A DNA stretch of 64,000 nucleotides from positions 148,350 through 212,349 of the forward strand of contig NZ_WBXP01000002.1 in the NCBI RefSeq assembly GCF_016415625.1. The letters are read 5' to 3'. Each line of letters begins with the position of its first letter. Positions within the stretch are counted from its first letter, which is position 1. The notes beneath the pieces were generated by a model. That model worked only from the letters and a program-made list of their open reading frames with translations. It searched no databases and was not told where the DNA came from. A program made the position numbers and the translations under genes. Shown piece after piece: positions 51,956-60,120 of the stretch. This DNA comes from Shimwellia pseudoproteus (GTDB lineage Bacteria; Pseudomonadota; Gammaproteobacteria; Enterobacterales; Enterobacteriaceae).

Positions 51956-52211
51956 GACACATTCTCCCTTCTCAAGCCCAGATGCTGGACTTCAATAAAA
52001 TCATGTGGAAAACATAGTCCAGGTTGGGCCATTTGGCCTGAGGGGCATCACCGTTTTGGTAAAAATGCGCGACCGGGCACGCAATATATCGGCCATCAGA
52101 ACACCCTGGCGGGAGATCCTAAAGCGGGATTTGGCTGGCGCAGCATGTGGTGTTGATCAGTATGACGGTAGCGCCAGCCTACGGGTTAGTTGTGCGGTAT
52201 AAGCCGGGGCA
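51956..52211. other. treA-rpn intergenic region
   Basis: 256 bases holding the treA leader and, beyond it, sequence with only short frames of no recognisable family. No insertion-sequence end or attachment repeat was seen here, although this is the junction between core and accessory genes. Confidence 0.4.
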
Positions 52212-52409
52212 TTAGTGTTTGAGATGTTCAATTTCATCACTGGACAGGCCGGTCACGGCCTTGATTTGTTCAAGGTTATACCCCTGAGCCAGCATATTGA
52301 GTGCGGCTTCTGCGAGACCTTCCTTAATGCCTTCCTTAATACCTTCTTTAATGCCTTCCTTGATGCCCTCTTTACGGCCTTTTAATTCCAGTTGCTCGGC
52401 GATAGTCAT
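52212..52409 (-). CDS. predicted intragenic RpnS: C-terminal product made from an internal start
   Basis: Within the rpn gene and in the same frame, an ATG at 52409 is preceded by AGGAG (52417-52421 on the minus strand) with an ideal seven-base spacer. Translation from it gives 65 residues beginning MTIAEQLELKG and ending IEHLKH, made of five KEG-repeat units and a small helical C-terminal domain, without the nuclease core. Published work on other enterobacterial rpn genes describes such small in-frame C-terminal proteins (RpnS) that bind and block the full-length RpnL toxin. That this one is made and acts so is inference from the ribosome site and the layout. Confidence 0.6.
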   Translation of the reverse strand: MTIAEQLELKGRKEGIKEGIKEGIKEGIKEGLAEAALNMLAQGYNLEQIKAVTGLSSDEIEHLKH

Positions 52410-53177
52410 GAGTTTGCTCCTGTAGGCAGGCAATCGTTGAGCCAGCGCGTGGACAAATGCGGATGCATCGGGTGTTTTTCCAGCGATGACTACGTAGTTT
52501 ATCAGCGAAATCAGTTGTTGTCCTGTCAGGGGCGCCACCAGTAAAACGGCACTGATTTTATCCAGCAGCAGGGCGAGATCGCGCTGGTGGATATGTTTTT
52601 GGATCAATGTCAGGGCGGCCATATGGCGATGGTCCATGATGGTGTCGTCCGGTATTACCGTAACATCGACCAGTGAAAAGGCGTTGCTGTACAGCGAGCG
52701 TGCTAATGCCGGATTGGCAAAGCCGTGCAGCCAGTTGGTTGAATAAGGGTAAGGGCTGCGTTTGCCGGTATAAAACAGGATAGGGATCACTAGCGGTATA
52801 TGTCGATGCCCGGCTTCCAGGTGGCGCTGCATGATCGCGACGGCATAACGCATCAGGCGAAATGCCATCTGGCGATCGGGGGTTGACTGGTGCTCAACTA
52901 AAATATGGATATAACCGTCGCCGTCGCGGGTCTTAAGACTATAGAGCACATCGCTATAAAACGGACGCAAGTTATCTTCAATAAAACTTCCGGCAGCCAG
53001 CGCCAGCGTATTGAGATCACAGATATCCCGTAACGCCGGGGGCAGATGCAATGCCATAAAATCCCGCGCGGTCTCCGGGTGGCTGAGAAATTGCCGGAAG
53101 AGCGCATCATGGGGGGTAGGCGTGGTGGTGCCACGCGACTGCTGATTGTGGTGGTGTTGCGTCTCATCGCCGGGCAT
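52212..53177 (-). CDS. Rpn-family PD-(D/E)XK nuclease (RpnL type; Transposase_31/YhgA-like)
   Basis: 321 residues from the ATG at 53177, which has GGAGG four bases upstream; an ATG at 53198 lacks a ribosome site. The family mark TPHDALFRQFLSHPETARDFMALHLP opens the protein, followed by the nuclease core: Asp in FYSDVLYSL, then ILVEHQST giving the E-x-Q of the active site (about residues 75-105). Rpn proteins promote RecA-independent recombination, are toxic DNases, and have been linked to phage defence. The C-terminal 65 residues hold a KEGI repeat and a small helical domain, and appear to have their own start (see the overlapping entry). It lies alone between treA and the aromatic cluster. 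Confidence 0.88.
   Translation of the reverse strand: MPGDETQHHHNQQSRGTTTPTPHDALFRQFLSHPETARDFMALHLPPALRDICDLNTLALAAGSFIEDNLRPFYSDVLYSLKTRDGDGYIHILVEHQSTPDRQMAFRLMRYAVAIMQRHLEAGHRHIPLVIPILFYTGKRSPYPYSTNWLHGFANPALARSLYSNAFSLVDVTVIPDDTIMDHRHMAALTLIQKHIHQRDLALLLDKISAVLLVAPLTGQQLISLINYVVIAGKTPDASAFVHALAQRLPAYRSKLMTIAEQLELKGRKEGIKEGIKEGIKEGIKEGLAEAALNMLAQGYNLEQIKAVTGLSSDEIEHLKH
52314..52373 (-). repeat. five-unit 12-base tandem repeat encoding KEGI in rpn
   Basis: Five consecutive 12-base units (52362-52373, 52350-52361, 52338-52349, 52326-52337, 52314-52325) encode four KEGI and a final KEGL. Units differ mostly at third codon positions, so protein periodicity is better kept than DNA identity. 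Because the unit is a multiple of three, gain or loss of units would keep the frame for both RpnL and RpnS. Confidence 0.9.
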
Positions 53178-53297
53178 ATTCCCTCCGTTGCCCGACATCG
53201 AAAAGCGGGCGCGGCAGCAGCATAGCCTATCGGGCTATACCAGGCTGATGAGGATCCGTGAAATAGACTGAAGTTCAGCCCCGGCGCTGTGCCGGCA

Positions 53298-54038
53298 CTA
53301 GAGCAACAGCGCCAGGTCCATGGCGGCTTTCTGCAAATGAGGCAGGAAGCGTTCCCGCAGCTCGCTGACACTGTACTGTGAGGCGTTAACCCCGATATTC
53401 ATCGCCGCCACTACGCCACGGGTACGTGCGGAATGAATCGGCACCGCCATTGAGCGCAGGCCCATCTCCAGTTGCTGATCGTTAATCGCATATCCCTGGG
53501 CGCGGACATTGTCCAGCTGGGCCCGGAGCTGTTCGGTGGTGGTGACGGTGTTTTCGGTAAAAGGCTCAAGCACGGTGCGCTGCAAGTAGGCATCCAGCGC
53601 CGGGGGGTTAAGATCACTGAGCAGTACCCAGCCCATGGAGGTGGCATAAGCCGGCAGGCGGCTGCCGCGGCCGAGATCGACTTTCATTATCCGTTTCACT
53701 GAGGCCCGGGCGATATAGAGAATATTGTCGCCATCGAGGATCGCCACAGAGCAGGACTCATTCAATTGCTTGCTCAGGTAGTCCATCGCGTTTTGGGCAG
53801 CGCGCGCAAGTTCAGAAGAGTTCAGATAAGCAAAGCCAATGGTCAGCACCCGGGGCAGCAGGCTGAAGTGGCGGCCATCCGGGGCGTGGACAAACCCCAG
53901 CGCATTCAGGGTATACAGGCAGCGGCGCACCGCCGCCCGGGGAATGCCGGTACTGTGGCTTATCTGGGCGATGGTCATGGTGTGGCGCAGCGGCGTGAAC
54001 GCCTGTAAAACCTCCAGCCCCCGCGCCAGAGAGGCCAT
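53298..54038 (-). CDS. IclR-family regulator, PcaR/PobR/CatR type
   Basis: 246 residues from the ATG at 54038. The winged helix-turn-helix (about 1-60; MTIAQISHSTGIPRAAVRRCLYTLNALGFV) and the IclR effector domain (about 75-245) resemble PcaR and PobR, activators of beta-ketoadipate pathway genes. It is divergent from pcaI, fitting that role. The coding frame continues 31 codons upstream of this ATG and encodes ...SYKGDPNF, which matches the N-terminus of PcaR relatives, but no ATG, GTG or TTG lies there before the stop. An ATT at 54131 has AAGGT upstream. The true start is therefore uncertain. Confidence 0.85.
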   Translation of the reverse strand: MASLARGLEVLQAFTPLRHTMTIAQISHSTGIPRAAVRRCLYTLNALGFVHAPDGRHFSLLPRVLTIGFAYLNSSELARAAQNAMDYLSKQLNESCSVAILDGDNILYIARASVKRIMKVDLGRGSRLPAYATSMGWVLLSDLNPPALDAYLQRTVLEPFTENTVTTTEQLRAQLDNVRAQGYAINDQQLEMGLRSMAVPIHSARTRGVVAAMNIGVNASQYSVSELRERFLPHLQKAAMDLALLL

Positions 54039-54249
54039 AAAATTGGGATCGCCTTTGTAGCTGTCGGCCTGCGGGCCGCTTATCTCGTGTAAGCGTTTCA
54101 GTTCTTCGTTAACACTTGCCGGTTCCTGAATCGTATAAATACCTTTTTTATTAACGCCTTATATTTTCATCCCACAAAATGACCCGCGTCGCGGGCCAAA
54201 ATGCCATTTTTTAACACTCATCACAAATTGATTACAAAATTGTCTCAAT

Positions 54250-54264
54250 GTCCGATAATCGCAC
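54250..54264 (+). promoter_or_regulatory. PcaR-like box 1 upstream of pcaI
   Basis: GTCCGATAATCGCAC differs at one base of 15 from the Pseudomonas putida PcaR box as I remember it (GTTCGATAATCGCAC). It lies in the IclR regulator-pcaI divergent region, upstream of the predicted pcaI -35. Confidence 0.7.
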
Positions 54265-54268
54265 GTGT

Positions 54269-54283
54269 GTTTGATATTCGCCC
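54269..54283 (+). promoter_or_regulatory. PcaR-like box 2 upstream of pcaI
   Basis: GTTTGATATTCGCCC, about 12 of 15 matches to the same box, in the same orientation and 19 bases after the first. It ends directly against the -35 hexamer. Confidence 0.55.
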
Positions 54284-54312
54284 TTGAGAGTCAGTCTGCA
54301 CTCTTCTAGTGT
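54284..54312 (+). promoter_or_regulatory. predicted promoter of the pca-cat-ben operon
   Basis: TTGAGA (54284-54289) and TAGTGT (54307-54312) with a 17-base spacer. The weak -10 and the two adjacent activator-type boxes suggest activator dependence. Confidence 0.45.
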
Positions 54313-54334
54313 ATTTGCACAAGAGGTCGTTGTG

Positions 54335-55039
54335 ATGATGTCAGGGGGAGTGATGATTAATAAACAGCGCGAATCGCTGGATGCCGCCGTTGCCGATATA
54401 CCGGACGGCGCGGTGATCATGGTGGGGGGCTTTGGCCCGGCGGGCCAGCCTTCAGAACTGCTGGATGCGCTAATCGCCCGCAAACTGAAAGGGTTAACCC
54501 TGATCAGCAATAACGCCGGTAATGGCGATTATGGTCTTGCGGCACTGCTGAAAGCCGGATGCGTACGCAAAGTGGTGTGCTCGTTCCCGCGCCAGGTGGA
54601 CTCCTGGGTATTTGATGAGCTGTACCGCAAAGGGGACGTTGAGCTTGAGCTGGTTCCCCAGGGGAATCTGGCCGCGCGTATTCAGGCGGGTGGGGCGGGA
54701 TTAGGGGCGATTTTCACCCCCACCGGCTACGGTACCTTGCTGGCCGAAGGCAAAGAAATCCGGGAAATTAACGGCAAACACTACGTACTGGAAATGCCGT
54801 TGCACGCCGATTACGCCCTGATCAAAGCCTTACGCGGCGATCGCTGGGGTAATCTGGTGTATGACAAAACCGGGCGTAATTTTGGGCCGATCATGGCCAC
54901 CGCGGCCCGCTGCACCATTGCCCAGGTTAGCGAGATGGTGCCACTTGGGGAGCTGGATCCTGAAACGGTGGTCACACCGGGGATCTTTGTTCAGCGTCTG
55001 GTGGAAGTCACCCCCACGCGTTTACCGCTGTCTGCCTGA
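54335..55039 (+). CDS. pcaI: 3-oxoadipate CoA-transferase subunit A
   Basis: 234 residues from the ATG at 54335, which has AGAGG eight bases upstream. A second in-frame ATG (54353) gives MINKQRES and the usual 228 residues, but its GGGGGAG sits only two bases away. With PcaJ it transfers CoA from succinyl-CoA to beta-ketoadipate. Class I CoA-transferase marks are present: MVGGFGPAGQPSELLDAL, ISNNAGNG, SFPRQVDSWVFDELY and the long GTLLAEGKE block. It is the first gene of the operon, 10 bases before pcaJ. Confidence 0.93.
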   Translation: MMSGGVMINKQRESLDAAVADIPDGAVIMVGGFGPAGQPSELLDALIARKLKGLTLISNNAGNGDYGLAALLKAGCVRKVVCSFPRQVDSWVFDELYRKGDVELELVPQGNLAARIQAGGAGLGAIFTPTGYGTLLAEGKEIREINGKHYVLEMPLHADYALIKALRGDRWGNLVYDKTGRNFGPIMATAARCTIAQVSEMVPLGELDPETVVTPGIFVQRLVEVTPTRLPLSA

Positions 55040-55048
55040 GGAAGCATC

Positions 55049-55723
55049 ATGAACGTATTAACACATCAGGAACTGGCCGAGCGTATTGCCCGGGACATCC
55101 CCGAAGGGGCTTATGTCAATCTGGGGATAGGCTTACCCACCCAGATAGCGAACTATTTACCCGCCGACCGCGAGATTTTTCTCCACAGTGAAAACGGCAT
55201 TCTCGGTATGGGGCCCGCCCCTGAAGCCGGGCGCGAAGATCCCGAGCTGATCAACGCCGGGAAACAACCGGTCACCTTGCTGCCCGGCGGCTGCTATTTT
55301 CACCACGGGGACTCTTTCGCCATGATGCGCGGCGGCCACCTGGATATCTGCGTGCTGGGGGCTTATCAGGTTTCTGAACGCGGGGATCTGGCCAACTGGA
55401 GCACCGGCGCACCGGGGGCAATCCCGGCGGTGGGCGGGGCGATGGATTTGGCCATCGGTGCCCGTCAGGTGTTTGTGATGACCGAACATCTGACCAAAAA
55501 AGGCCAGTGCAAAATTGTTAAGCACTGCAATTATCCATTAACCGGGATTGGCTGCATCAGCCGTATCTATAGCGATATGGCGGTGATGGATGTGACCGAC
55601 CGCGGGCTGGTGGTGCGGGAAATTTTTGGTGATGTGACCCCGGAATATCTCCGGGAAGTGACCCCGGTGGCACTGACTTTTGAACTGGAGATGGCTAACG
55701 ATGCCTCATGCCTTTCTGTGTGA
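55049..55723 (+). CDS. pcaJ: 3-oxoadipate CoA-transferase subunit B
   Basis: 224 residues. It carries the catalytic glutamate of the CoA-transferase, Glu48 in HSENGILGMGP, which forms the enzyme-CoA thioester. NLGIGLPTQIANYLP precedes it and KCKIVKHCNYPLTG-like GQCKIVKHCNYPLTG follows. Partner of PcaI; its end overlaps the start of pcaF by 23 bases. Confidence 0.94.
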   Translation: MNVLTHQELAERIARDIPEGAYVNLGIGLPTQIANYLPADREIFLHSENGILGMGPAPEAGREDPELINAGKQPVTLLPGGCYFHHGDSFAMMRGGHLDICVLGAYQVSERGDLANWSTGAPGAIPAVGGAMDLAIGARQVFVMTEHLTKKGQCKIVKHCNYPLTGIGCISRIYSDMAVMDVTDRGLVVREIFGDVTPEYLREVTPVALTFELEMANDASCLSV

Positions 55724-56906
55724 TGCCAGACGAACCCCGATAGGCCGTCTGAACGGCAGTTTATCCACGGTACGCGCCGACGATTTAGCCGCGTTACCGC
55801 TGCGCTGCCTGCTGGCCCGCTACCCACATCTGGATCTGGCCGCCATTGATGATGTTATCTACGGCTGCGCGAACCAGGCCGGGGAAGATAACCGCAACGT
55901 GGCGCGCATGGCGCTGCTGCTAGCCGGGCTGCCGGTGTCGGTACCCGGCACCACCATCAACCGCCTGTGCGGCTCCAGCCTGGACGCGGTGATCACCGCC
56001 AGCCGGGCAATTAAAAGCGGCGAAAGCGAGCTGATGATCGCCGCCGGGGTAGAAAGCATGACCCGGGCACCGTTTGTGATGGGCAAGGCACAAAGCGCCT
56101 GGAGCCGCCAGATGCAACTAGAAGACACCACCATGGGCTGGCGGTTTATCAACCCGCAAATGCGGGCGCTGTATGGGGTGGAAACCATGCCCCAGACCGC
56201 GGAAAACCTGGCCCAGAAATACCAGATTAGCCGGGAAGATCAGGACGCCTTTGCCCTGCGCAGCCAGCAGCGCACCGCCCAGGCCTGGGAGGCGGGTTTC
56301 TATGCGCCGCAGATCACGCCGGTCACCCTGGCCGGCGGGCGTAACCAGCCAGACCGCCTATTTGATAAAGACGAACATCCCCGGGCGACCACCGCAGAAG
56401 CGCTGGCCAAACTCAAACCGGTGGTGACCCCCCAGGGATCGATTACCGCAGGTAACGCCTCCGGCCTGAATGATGGCGCCTGCGCCCTGTTACTGGCCAG
56501 TGAAAATGCGCTTTCACGCCATGATTTACAGCCGATGGCGCGGATTGTTGGCGGGGCGGTGTCAGGGCTGGAGCCCACCGTCATGGGTTACGGCCCGGTG
56601 GGGGCCGTTGAGAAGGTGCTGCACCAGACCGGGCTCACCCTTGGCCAGATGGATGTTATCGAACTGAACGAAGCGTTCGCCGCCCAGGCCCTGAGCGTTA
56701 CCCGGGCGCTGGGGCTGGCGGATGATGCCGCCCATGTGAACCCCAACGGCGGCGCCATCGCCCTTGGCCACCCGCTGGGGGCTTCCGGCGGCCGGCTGGT
56801 GATGAACGCGGCCTGGCAGTTGCGCCAGCAGCAGGGGCGTTACGCCCTGTGCACCATGTGCATCGGGGTGGGTCAGGGTATTGCGCTGATCATTGAGCGG
56901 GTATAA
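55701..56906 (+). CDS. pcaF: beta-ketoadipyl-CoA thiolase PcaF
   Basis: 401 residues. It cleaves beta-ketoadipyl-CoA with CoA into succinyl-CoA and acetyl-CoA, the last step of the pathway. Thiolase residues are the acyl-accepting Cys90 (NRLCGSSLDAV), the His in IALGHPLGASGGR (about 357) and the second Cys in CTMCIGVGQG (about 387). The start MPHAFLCDA at 55701 has GGAG 11 bases upstream. Confidence 0.95.
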   Translation: MPHAFLCDARRTPIGRLNGSLSTVRADDLAALPLRCLLARYPHLDLAAIDDVIYGCANQAGEDNRNVARMALLLAGLPVSVPGTTINRLCGSSLDAVITASRAIKSGESELMIAAGVESMTRAPFVMGKAQSAWSRQMQLEDTTMGWRFINPQMRALYGVETMPQTAENLAQKYQISREDQDAFALRSQQRTAQAWEAGFYAPQITPVTLAGGRNQPDRLFDKDEHPRATTAEALAKLKPVVTPQGSITAGNASGLNDGACALLLASENALSRHDLQPMARIVGGAVSGLEPTVMGYGPVGAVEKVLHQTGLTLGQMDVIELNEAFAAQALSVTRALGLADDAAHVNPNGGAIALGHPLGASGGRLVMNAAWQLRQQQGRYALCTMCIGVGQGIALIIERV

Positions 56907-56916
56907 GGAGTTGCGC

Positions 56917-57687
56917 ATGGTGGAATATATCGTTGATGGCCAGCCGGGGGCACCGGTACTGGTGTTGTCCAATTCCCTGGGCACCACCTGGTCGATGTGG
57001 AACCCGCTGATCCCGGCCCTGAGCCGCCATTTTCAGGTGCTGCGGTATAACACCCGCGGCCACGGGGGCTCCGCCTTGCCCGATACCGCGCTGACCCTCG
57101 GCCAACTGGGGCAGGATGTGGTGGATCTGCTGGATCACCTGGATATCGGCCAGGCCTGCTTTTGCGGTATTTCACTGGGTGGGCTGACCGGTATGTGGCT
57201 CAACCAGCACGCCGGGGCGCGGTTTCACGGCCTGGCGGTGGCTAACACCGCCGCCCGGATTGGCAACGAAGAGGCCTGGCGCACCCGGGCTGAACAGGTG
57301 CGCCACAGCGGGATGGCGGCCATCGTGGCGGGGACACCGGCCCGCTGGTTTACTGACCGGTTTATCCAGCAGTATCCGGAGGCGGTGACCGCGCTGCTGA
57401 CCACCCTGGGCCAGAGCGATCCGGCAGGCTATGCCGCTTGTTGTGACGTGCTGGCCCGTGCGGATTTACGCCCCACGGCGGCGCTGATGACCCGGCCGAT
57501 GCTGGCCATTGCCGGTGAGCAGGACCCGGTGACCACCGTTGCCGACGCGCAGTGGCTGGTGGAACAGACCCCGGATACCCGGCAGATATCCCTGCCGGCA
57601 TCGCATTTATCCAGCGTGGAGTGCCCGGCAGCGTTTGCCCAGGCCCTGCTGGCATTTTTCACACAACAGGGCGTTATCGATGCTTAA
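56917..57687 (+). CDS. pcaD: beta-ketoadipate enol-lactone hydrolase PcaD
   Basis: 256 residues, alpha/beta-hydrolase fold. It opens beta-ketoadipate enol-lactone to beta-ketoadipate. The nucleophile Ser86 is in FCGISLGGLTG, the Asp probably in GEQDPVTT (about 208), and the His in PASHLSSVE (about 232). The ATG at 56917 has AAGGAG seven bases upstream. Its last eight bases overlap catB. Confidence 0.94.
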   Translation: MVEYIVDGQPGAPVLVLSNSLGTTWSMWNPLIPALSRHFQVLRYNTRGHGGSALPDTALTLGQLGQDVVDLLDHLDIGQACFCGISLGGLTGMWLNQHAGARFHGLAVANTAARIGNEEAWRTRAEQVRHSGMAAIVAGTPARWFTDRFIQQYPEAVTALLTTLGQSDPAGYAACCDVLARADLRPTAALMTRPMLAIAGEQDPVTTVADAQWLVEQTPDTRQISLPASHLSSVECPAAFAQALLAFFTQQGVIDA

Positions 57688-58789
57688 TATTGAAACTATT
57701 CGCTGCTGGCTGGTGGATATTCCCACCATCCGCCCGCACAAACTGTCGATGGCGACCATGGGGTGCCAAACCCTGACCATCATTGAAATGACCTGTAATG
57801 GCGGGGTTTCTGGCTGGGGAGAGGCGACCACCATCGGGGGGTTAAGTTATGGCCCGGAAAGCCCGGAAGGGATCCGCTCTGCCATTGACACTTACCTTGC
57901 CCCGCTGATTTGCGGCAAAACCTTTAGCGGGGTTGAAGCGCTCAGCAAGACCATGAATGCCAGCGTTAAGGGCAATACGTTTGCCAAATCGGCGCTGGAG
58001 ACGGCATTCCTTGATGCCCAGGGCAAAGTGCTGGGGGTGCCGGTCAGCACCTTACTGGGGGGCGCGATCAACCCGCGTTTACCGGTGCTCTGGACCCTGG
58101 CCAGCGGCAATACCGCCAACGATATTGATGAAGGCAAACGCCTGCTGGCCGAAGGCCGCCATAACACCTTTAAACTGAAAATCGGTGCCGGTGAACTGGC
58201 GGATGATGTCCGCCACGCCATTGCCATTAAGCAGGCGCTGGGGGAGCAGGTCAGTGTCCGGGTCGATATCAACCAGGCCTGGGATATGACCGCCGCCGTT
58301 AAAGGTATTCGCGAGTTACAGGCCGGTGGCATTGATCTGATTGAGCAACCGCTGCCGTTATGGAACCACCGGGATCTGATTGCCCTCAGCCAGCGCTTTG
58401 ATGTGCCGATGCTGGCCGATGAAAGCATCGCCACGCTGCAAGACAGTGTCGCGCTGGTGAACGGCGGCTTTACCGGTGCCTGGGCACTGAAAATCGCCAA
58501 AGCCGGTGGCCCGGCCCAGGTGCTGAAGCTAGCCCATGTGGCCCAGGGGGCGGGGATCAGCCTGTATGGCGGCACCATGCTGGAAGGCAGCCTCGGGACG
58601 GTGGCCTCGCTTCACGCCTGGTCCACCCTCAGCATGCGGTGGGGGACCGAGATGTTTGGCCCGCTGTTGCTAAAAGATGACATTATCGCCAGCCCACTGA
58701 CCTTTAGCGACGGCGGTGTCGCGCTGCCAGATGGCCCGGGGCTGGGGATTGAGATTGACCACGATAAATTAAATTATTACGCCCGGTAG
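57680..58789 (+). CDS. catB: muconate cycloisomerase CatB
   Basis: 369 residues of the enolase superfamily. It converts cis,cis-muconate to (+)-muconolactone with a divalent metal. The catalytic KxK pair is Lys165/Lys167 (TFKLKIGAG), and the metal ligands are Asp196 (RVDINQAW), Glu222 (IEQPLP) and Asp247 (LADESI). The ATG lies inside the last codons of pcaD, suggesting coupled translation. Confidence 0.95.
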   Translation: MLNIETIRCWLVDIPTIRPHKLSMATMGCQTLTIIEMTCNGGVSGWGEATTIGGLSYGPESPEGIRSAIDTYLAPLICGKTFSGVEALSKTMNASVKGNTFAKSALETAFLDAQGKVLGVPVSTLLGGAINPRLPVLWTLASGNTANDIDEGKRLLAEGRHNTFKLKIGAGELADDVRHAIAIKQALGEQVSVRVDINQAWDMTAAVKGIRELQAGGIDLIEQPLPLWNHRDLIALSQRFDVPMLADESIATLQDSVALVNGGFTGAWALKIAKAGGPAQVLKLAHVAQGAGISLYGGTMLEGSLGTVASLHAWSTLSMRWGTEMFGPLLLKDDIIASPLTFSDGGVALPDGPGLGIEIDHDKLNYYAR

Positions 58790-58802
58790 TGAGGATGACA
58801 TT

Positions 58803-59093
58803 ATGTTATTTAAAGTCGATATGACGGTAAATATTCCGCTGGATTACCCGGAAGAGCAGGCCGCCGCCCTGAAAGCAAAAGAGAAAGCCTATTCTCAGCA
58901 ATTACAGCGTGACGGTAAATGGCGCCATATTTGGCGAGTGGCCGGGCTGTATGCCAACGTCAGCATCTTTGATGTTGCCGATAACGAAGAATTACATAAT
59001 ATTTTAATGGCTTTGCCATTATATCCATTTATGGATATTTCTGTAACACCATTATGCCGGCATCCGTCATCAGTAAAAGATGATGATCGGTAA
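58803..59093 (+). CDS. catC: muconolactone delta-isomerase CatC
   Basis: 96 residues. It isomerises muconolactone to beta-ketoadipate enol-lactone, in a decameric small ferredoxin-like fold enzyme. The N-terminal MLFKVDMTVNIPLDYP, the KAKEKAY segment and YANVSIFDV...ALPLYPFMDISVTPL are family features. It starts 13 bases after catB with GAGG upstream. Confidence 0.95.
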   Translation: MLFKVDMTVNIPLDYPEEQAAALKAKEKAYSQQLQRDGKWRHIWRVAGLYANVSIFDVADNEELHNILMALPLYPFMDISVTPLCRHPSSVKDDDR

Positions 59094-59149
59094 TAGATAA
59101 AAACTGAAAGCATTACAATACATAATTAACTCTACAAGAGGACATTTCT

Positions 59150-60079
59150 ATGTCTGTAAATAAAAATATTGTAAGTGAGCTGAATGCATTGCTGACCATC
59201 AGTAGCGGCCTGAATGACGATGGCGGTAATACCCGGTTTAAAAATATCATGCTGAAAGTGATGCGCGATATCTGCGACACCATTGATCAGTTTGATGTGA
59301 CGGATGAAGAGTTCTGGCAGGCAATTAATTATATTAATTTGTTGGGTGAGCGCAAAGAAACCGCCTTGCTGGCCGCTGGTTTGGGCATTGAACATTATCT
59401 GGATCTGCGCGCCGATGCGATTGATGCCCAGGCAGGTAATGCCCAGGGGACACCGCGCACTATCGAAGGCCCGCTGTATGTGGCTAATGCCCCCCTGAGC
59501 CAGCACAGCGCCCGGATGGATGACGGCAGCGACAACGGTGAAATCATGTGGCTGCACGGCCAGGTTACGGATATTGACGGCAACCCGGTGGCCGATGCCA
59601 TTGTCGATGTCTGGCATGCCAATACCCTGGGTAACTACTCGTTCTTTGATAAATCCCAGAGCGAATATAATTTACGCCGCCGGATTAAAACCGGGGCGGA
59701 TGGCCGCTATGCGGTACGCAGTATTATTCCGTCAGGCTATGGCTGCCCGCCGGATGGCCCAACCCAGGCATTGCTGAATCAATTAGGTCGCCACGGGAAC
59801 CGCCCGGCCCATATTCACTTTTTTATCTCCGCACCTGGTTTTAAACATTTAACCACCCAGATAAACCTTAATGGTGATAAATATCTGTGGGACGATTTTG
59901 CGTTTGCAACCCGTGATGGATTAATTGCCGACCCGGTTAAAGTGACCGATCCGCAAATTGCCAGTCAGCGGGATATTAATCAGCCGCATACCGAAGTGAA
60001 TTTTAATTTCACTCTGTGCCGCGCCAGCGATAATCAACAAGAGTTACGCAGCAATCGCCCGCGCGCACTGCAAGCCTGA
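59150..60079 (+). CDS. catA: catechol 1,2-dioxygenase CatA
   Basis: 309 residues, intradiol dioxygenase. It opens catechol to cis,cis-muconate using non-haem Fe(III). The four iron ligands fit Tyr163 (GNYSFFD), Tyr197 (SGYGCPPDG), His221 and His223 (RPAHIHFF). The N-terminal helical linker domain (about 1-105) is of the usual length. GAGGA precedes the ATG after a 56-base AT-rich gap from catC, the longest gap in the operon. Confidence 0.96.
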   Translation: MSVNKNIVSELNALLTISSGLNDDGGNTRFKNIMLKVMRDICDTIDQFDVTDEEFWQAINYINLLGERKETALLAAGLGIEHYLDLRADAIDAQAGNAQGTPRTIEGPLYVANAPLSQHSARMDDGSDNGEIMWLHGQVTDIDGNPVADAIVDVWHANTLGNYSFFDKSQSEYNLRRRIKTGADGRYAVRSIIPSGYGCPPDGPTQALLNQLGRHGNRPAHIHFFISAPGFKHLTTQINLNGDKYLWDDFAFATRDGLIADPVKVTDPQIASQRDINQPHTEVNFNFTLCRASDNQQELRSNRPRALQA

Positions 60080-60120
60080 TTAATTATTTATTGTTAAGCC
60101 GTTTATTGCTGAGGTCATCT

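Noticed and set aside
52005..52202. 65-codon frame between treA and rpn
   Set aside because: Weak start, no similarity, and it lies in the treA leader and promoter region on the opposite strand.
52314..52373. Tandem 12-base repeats as a CRISPR array or non-coding satellite
   Set aside because: No spacers, units are directly adjacent, in frame and part of a conserved coding sequence.
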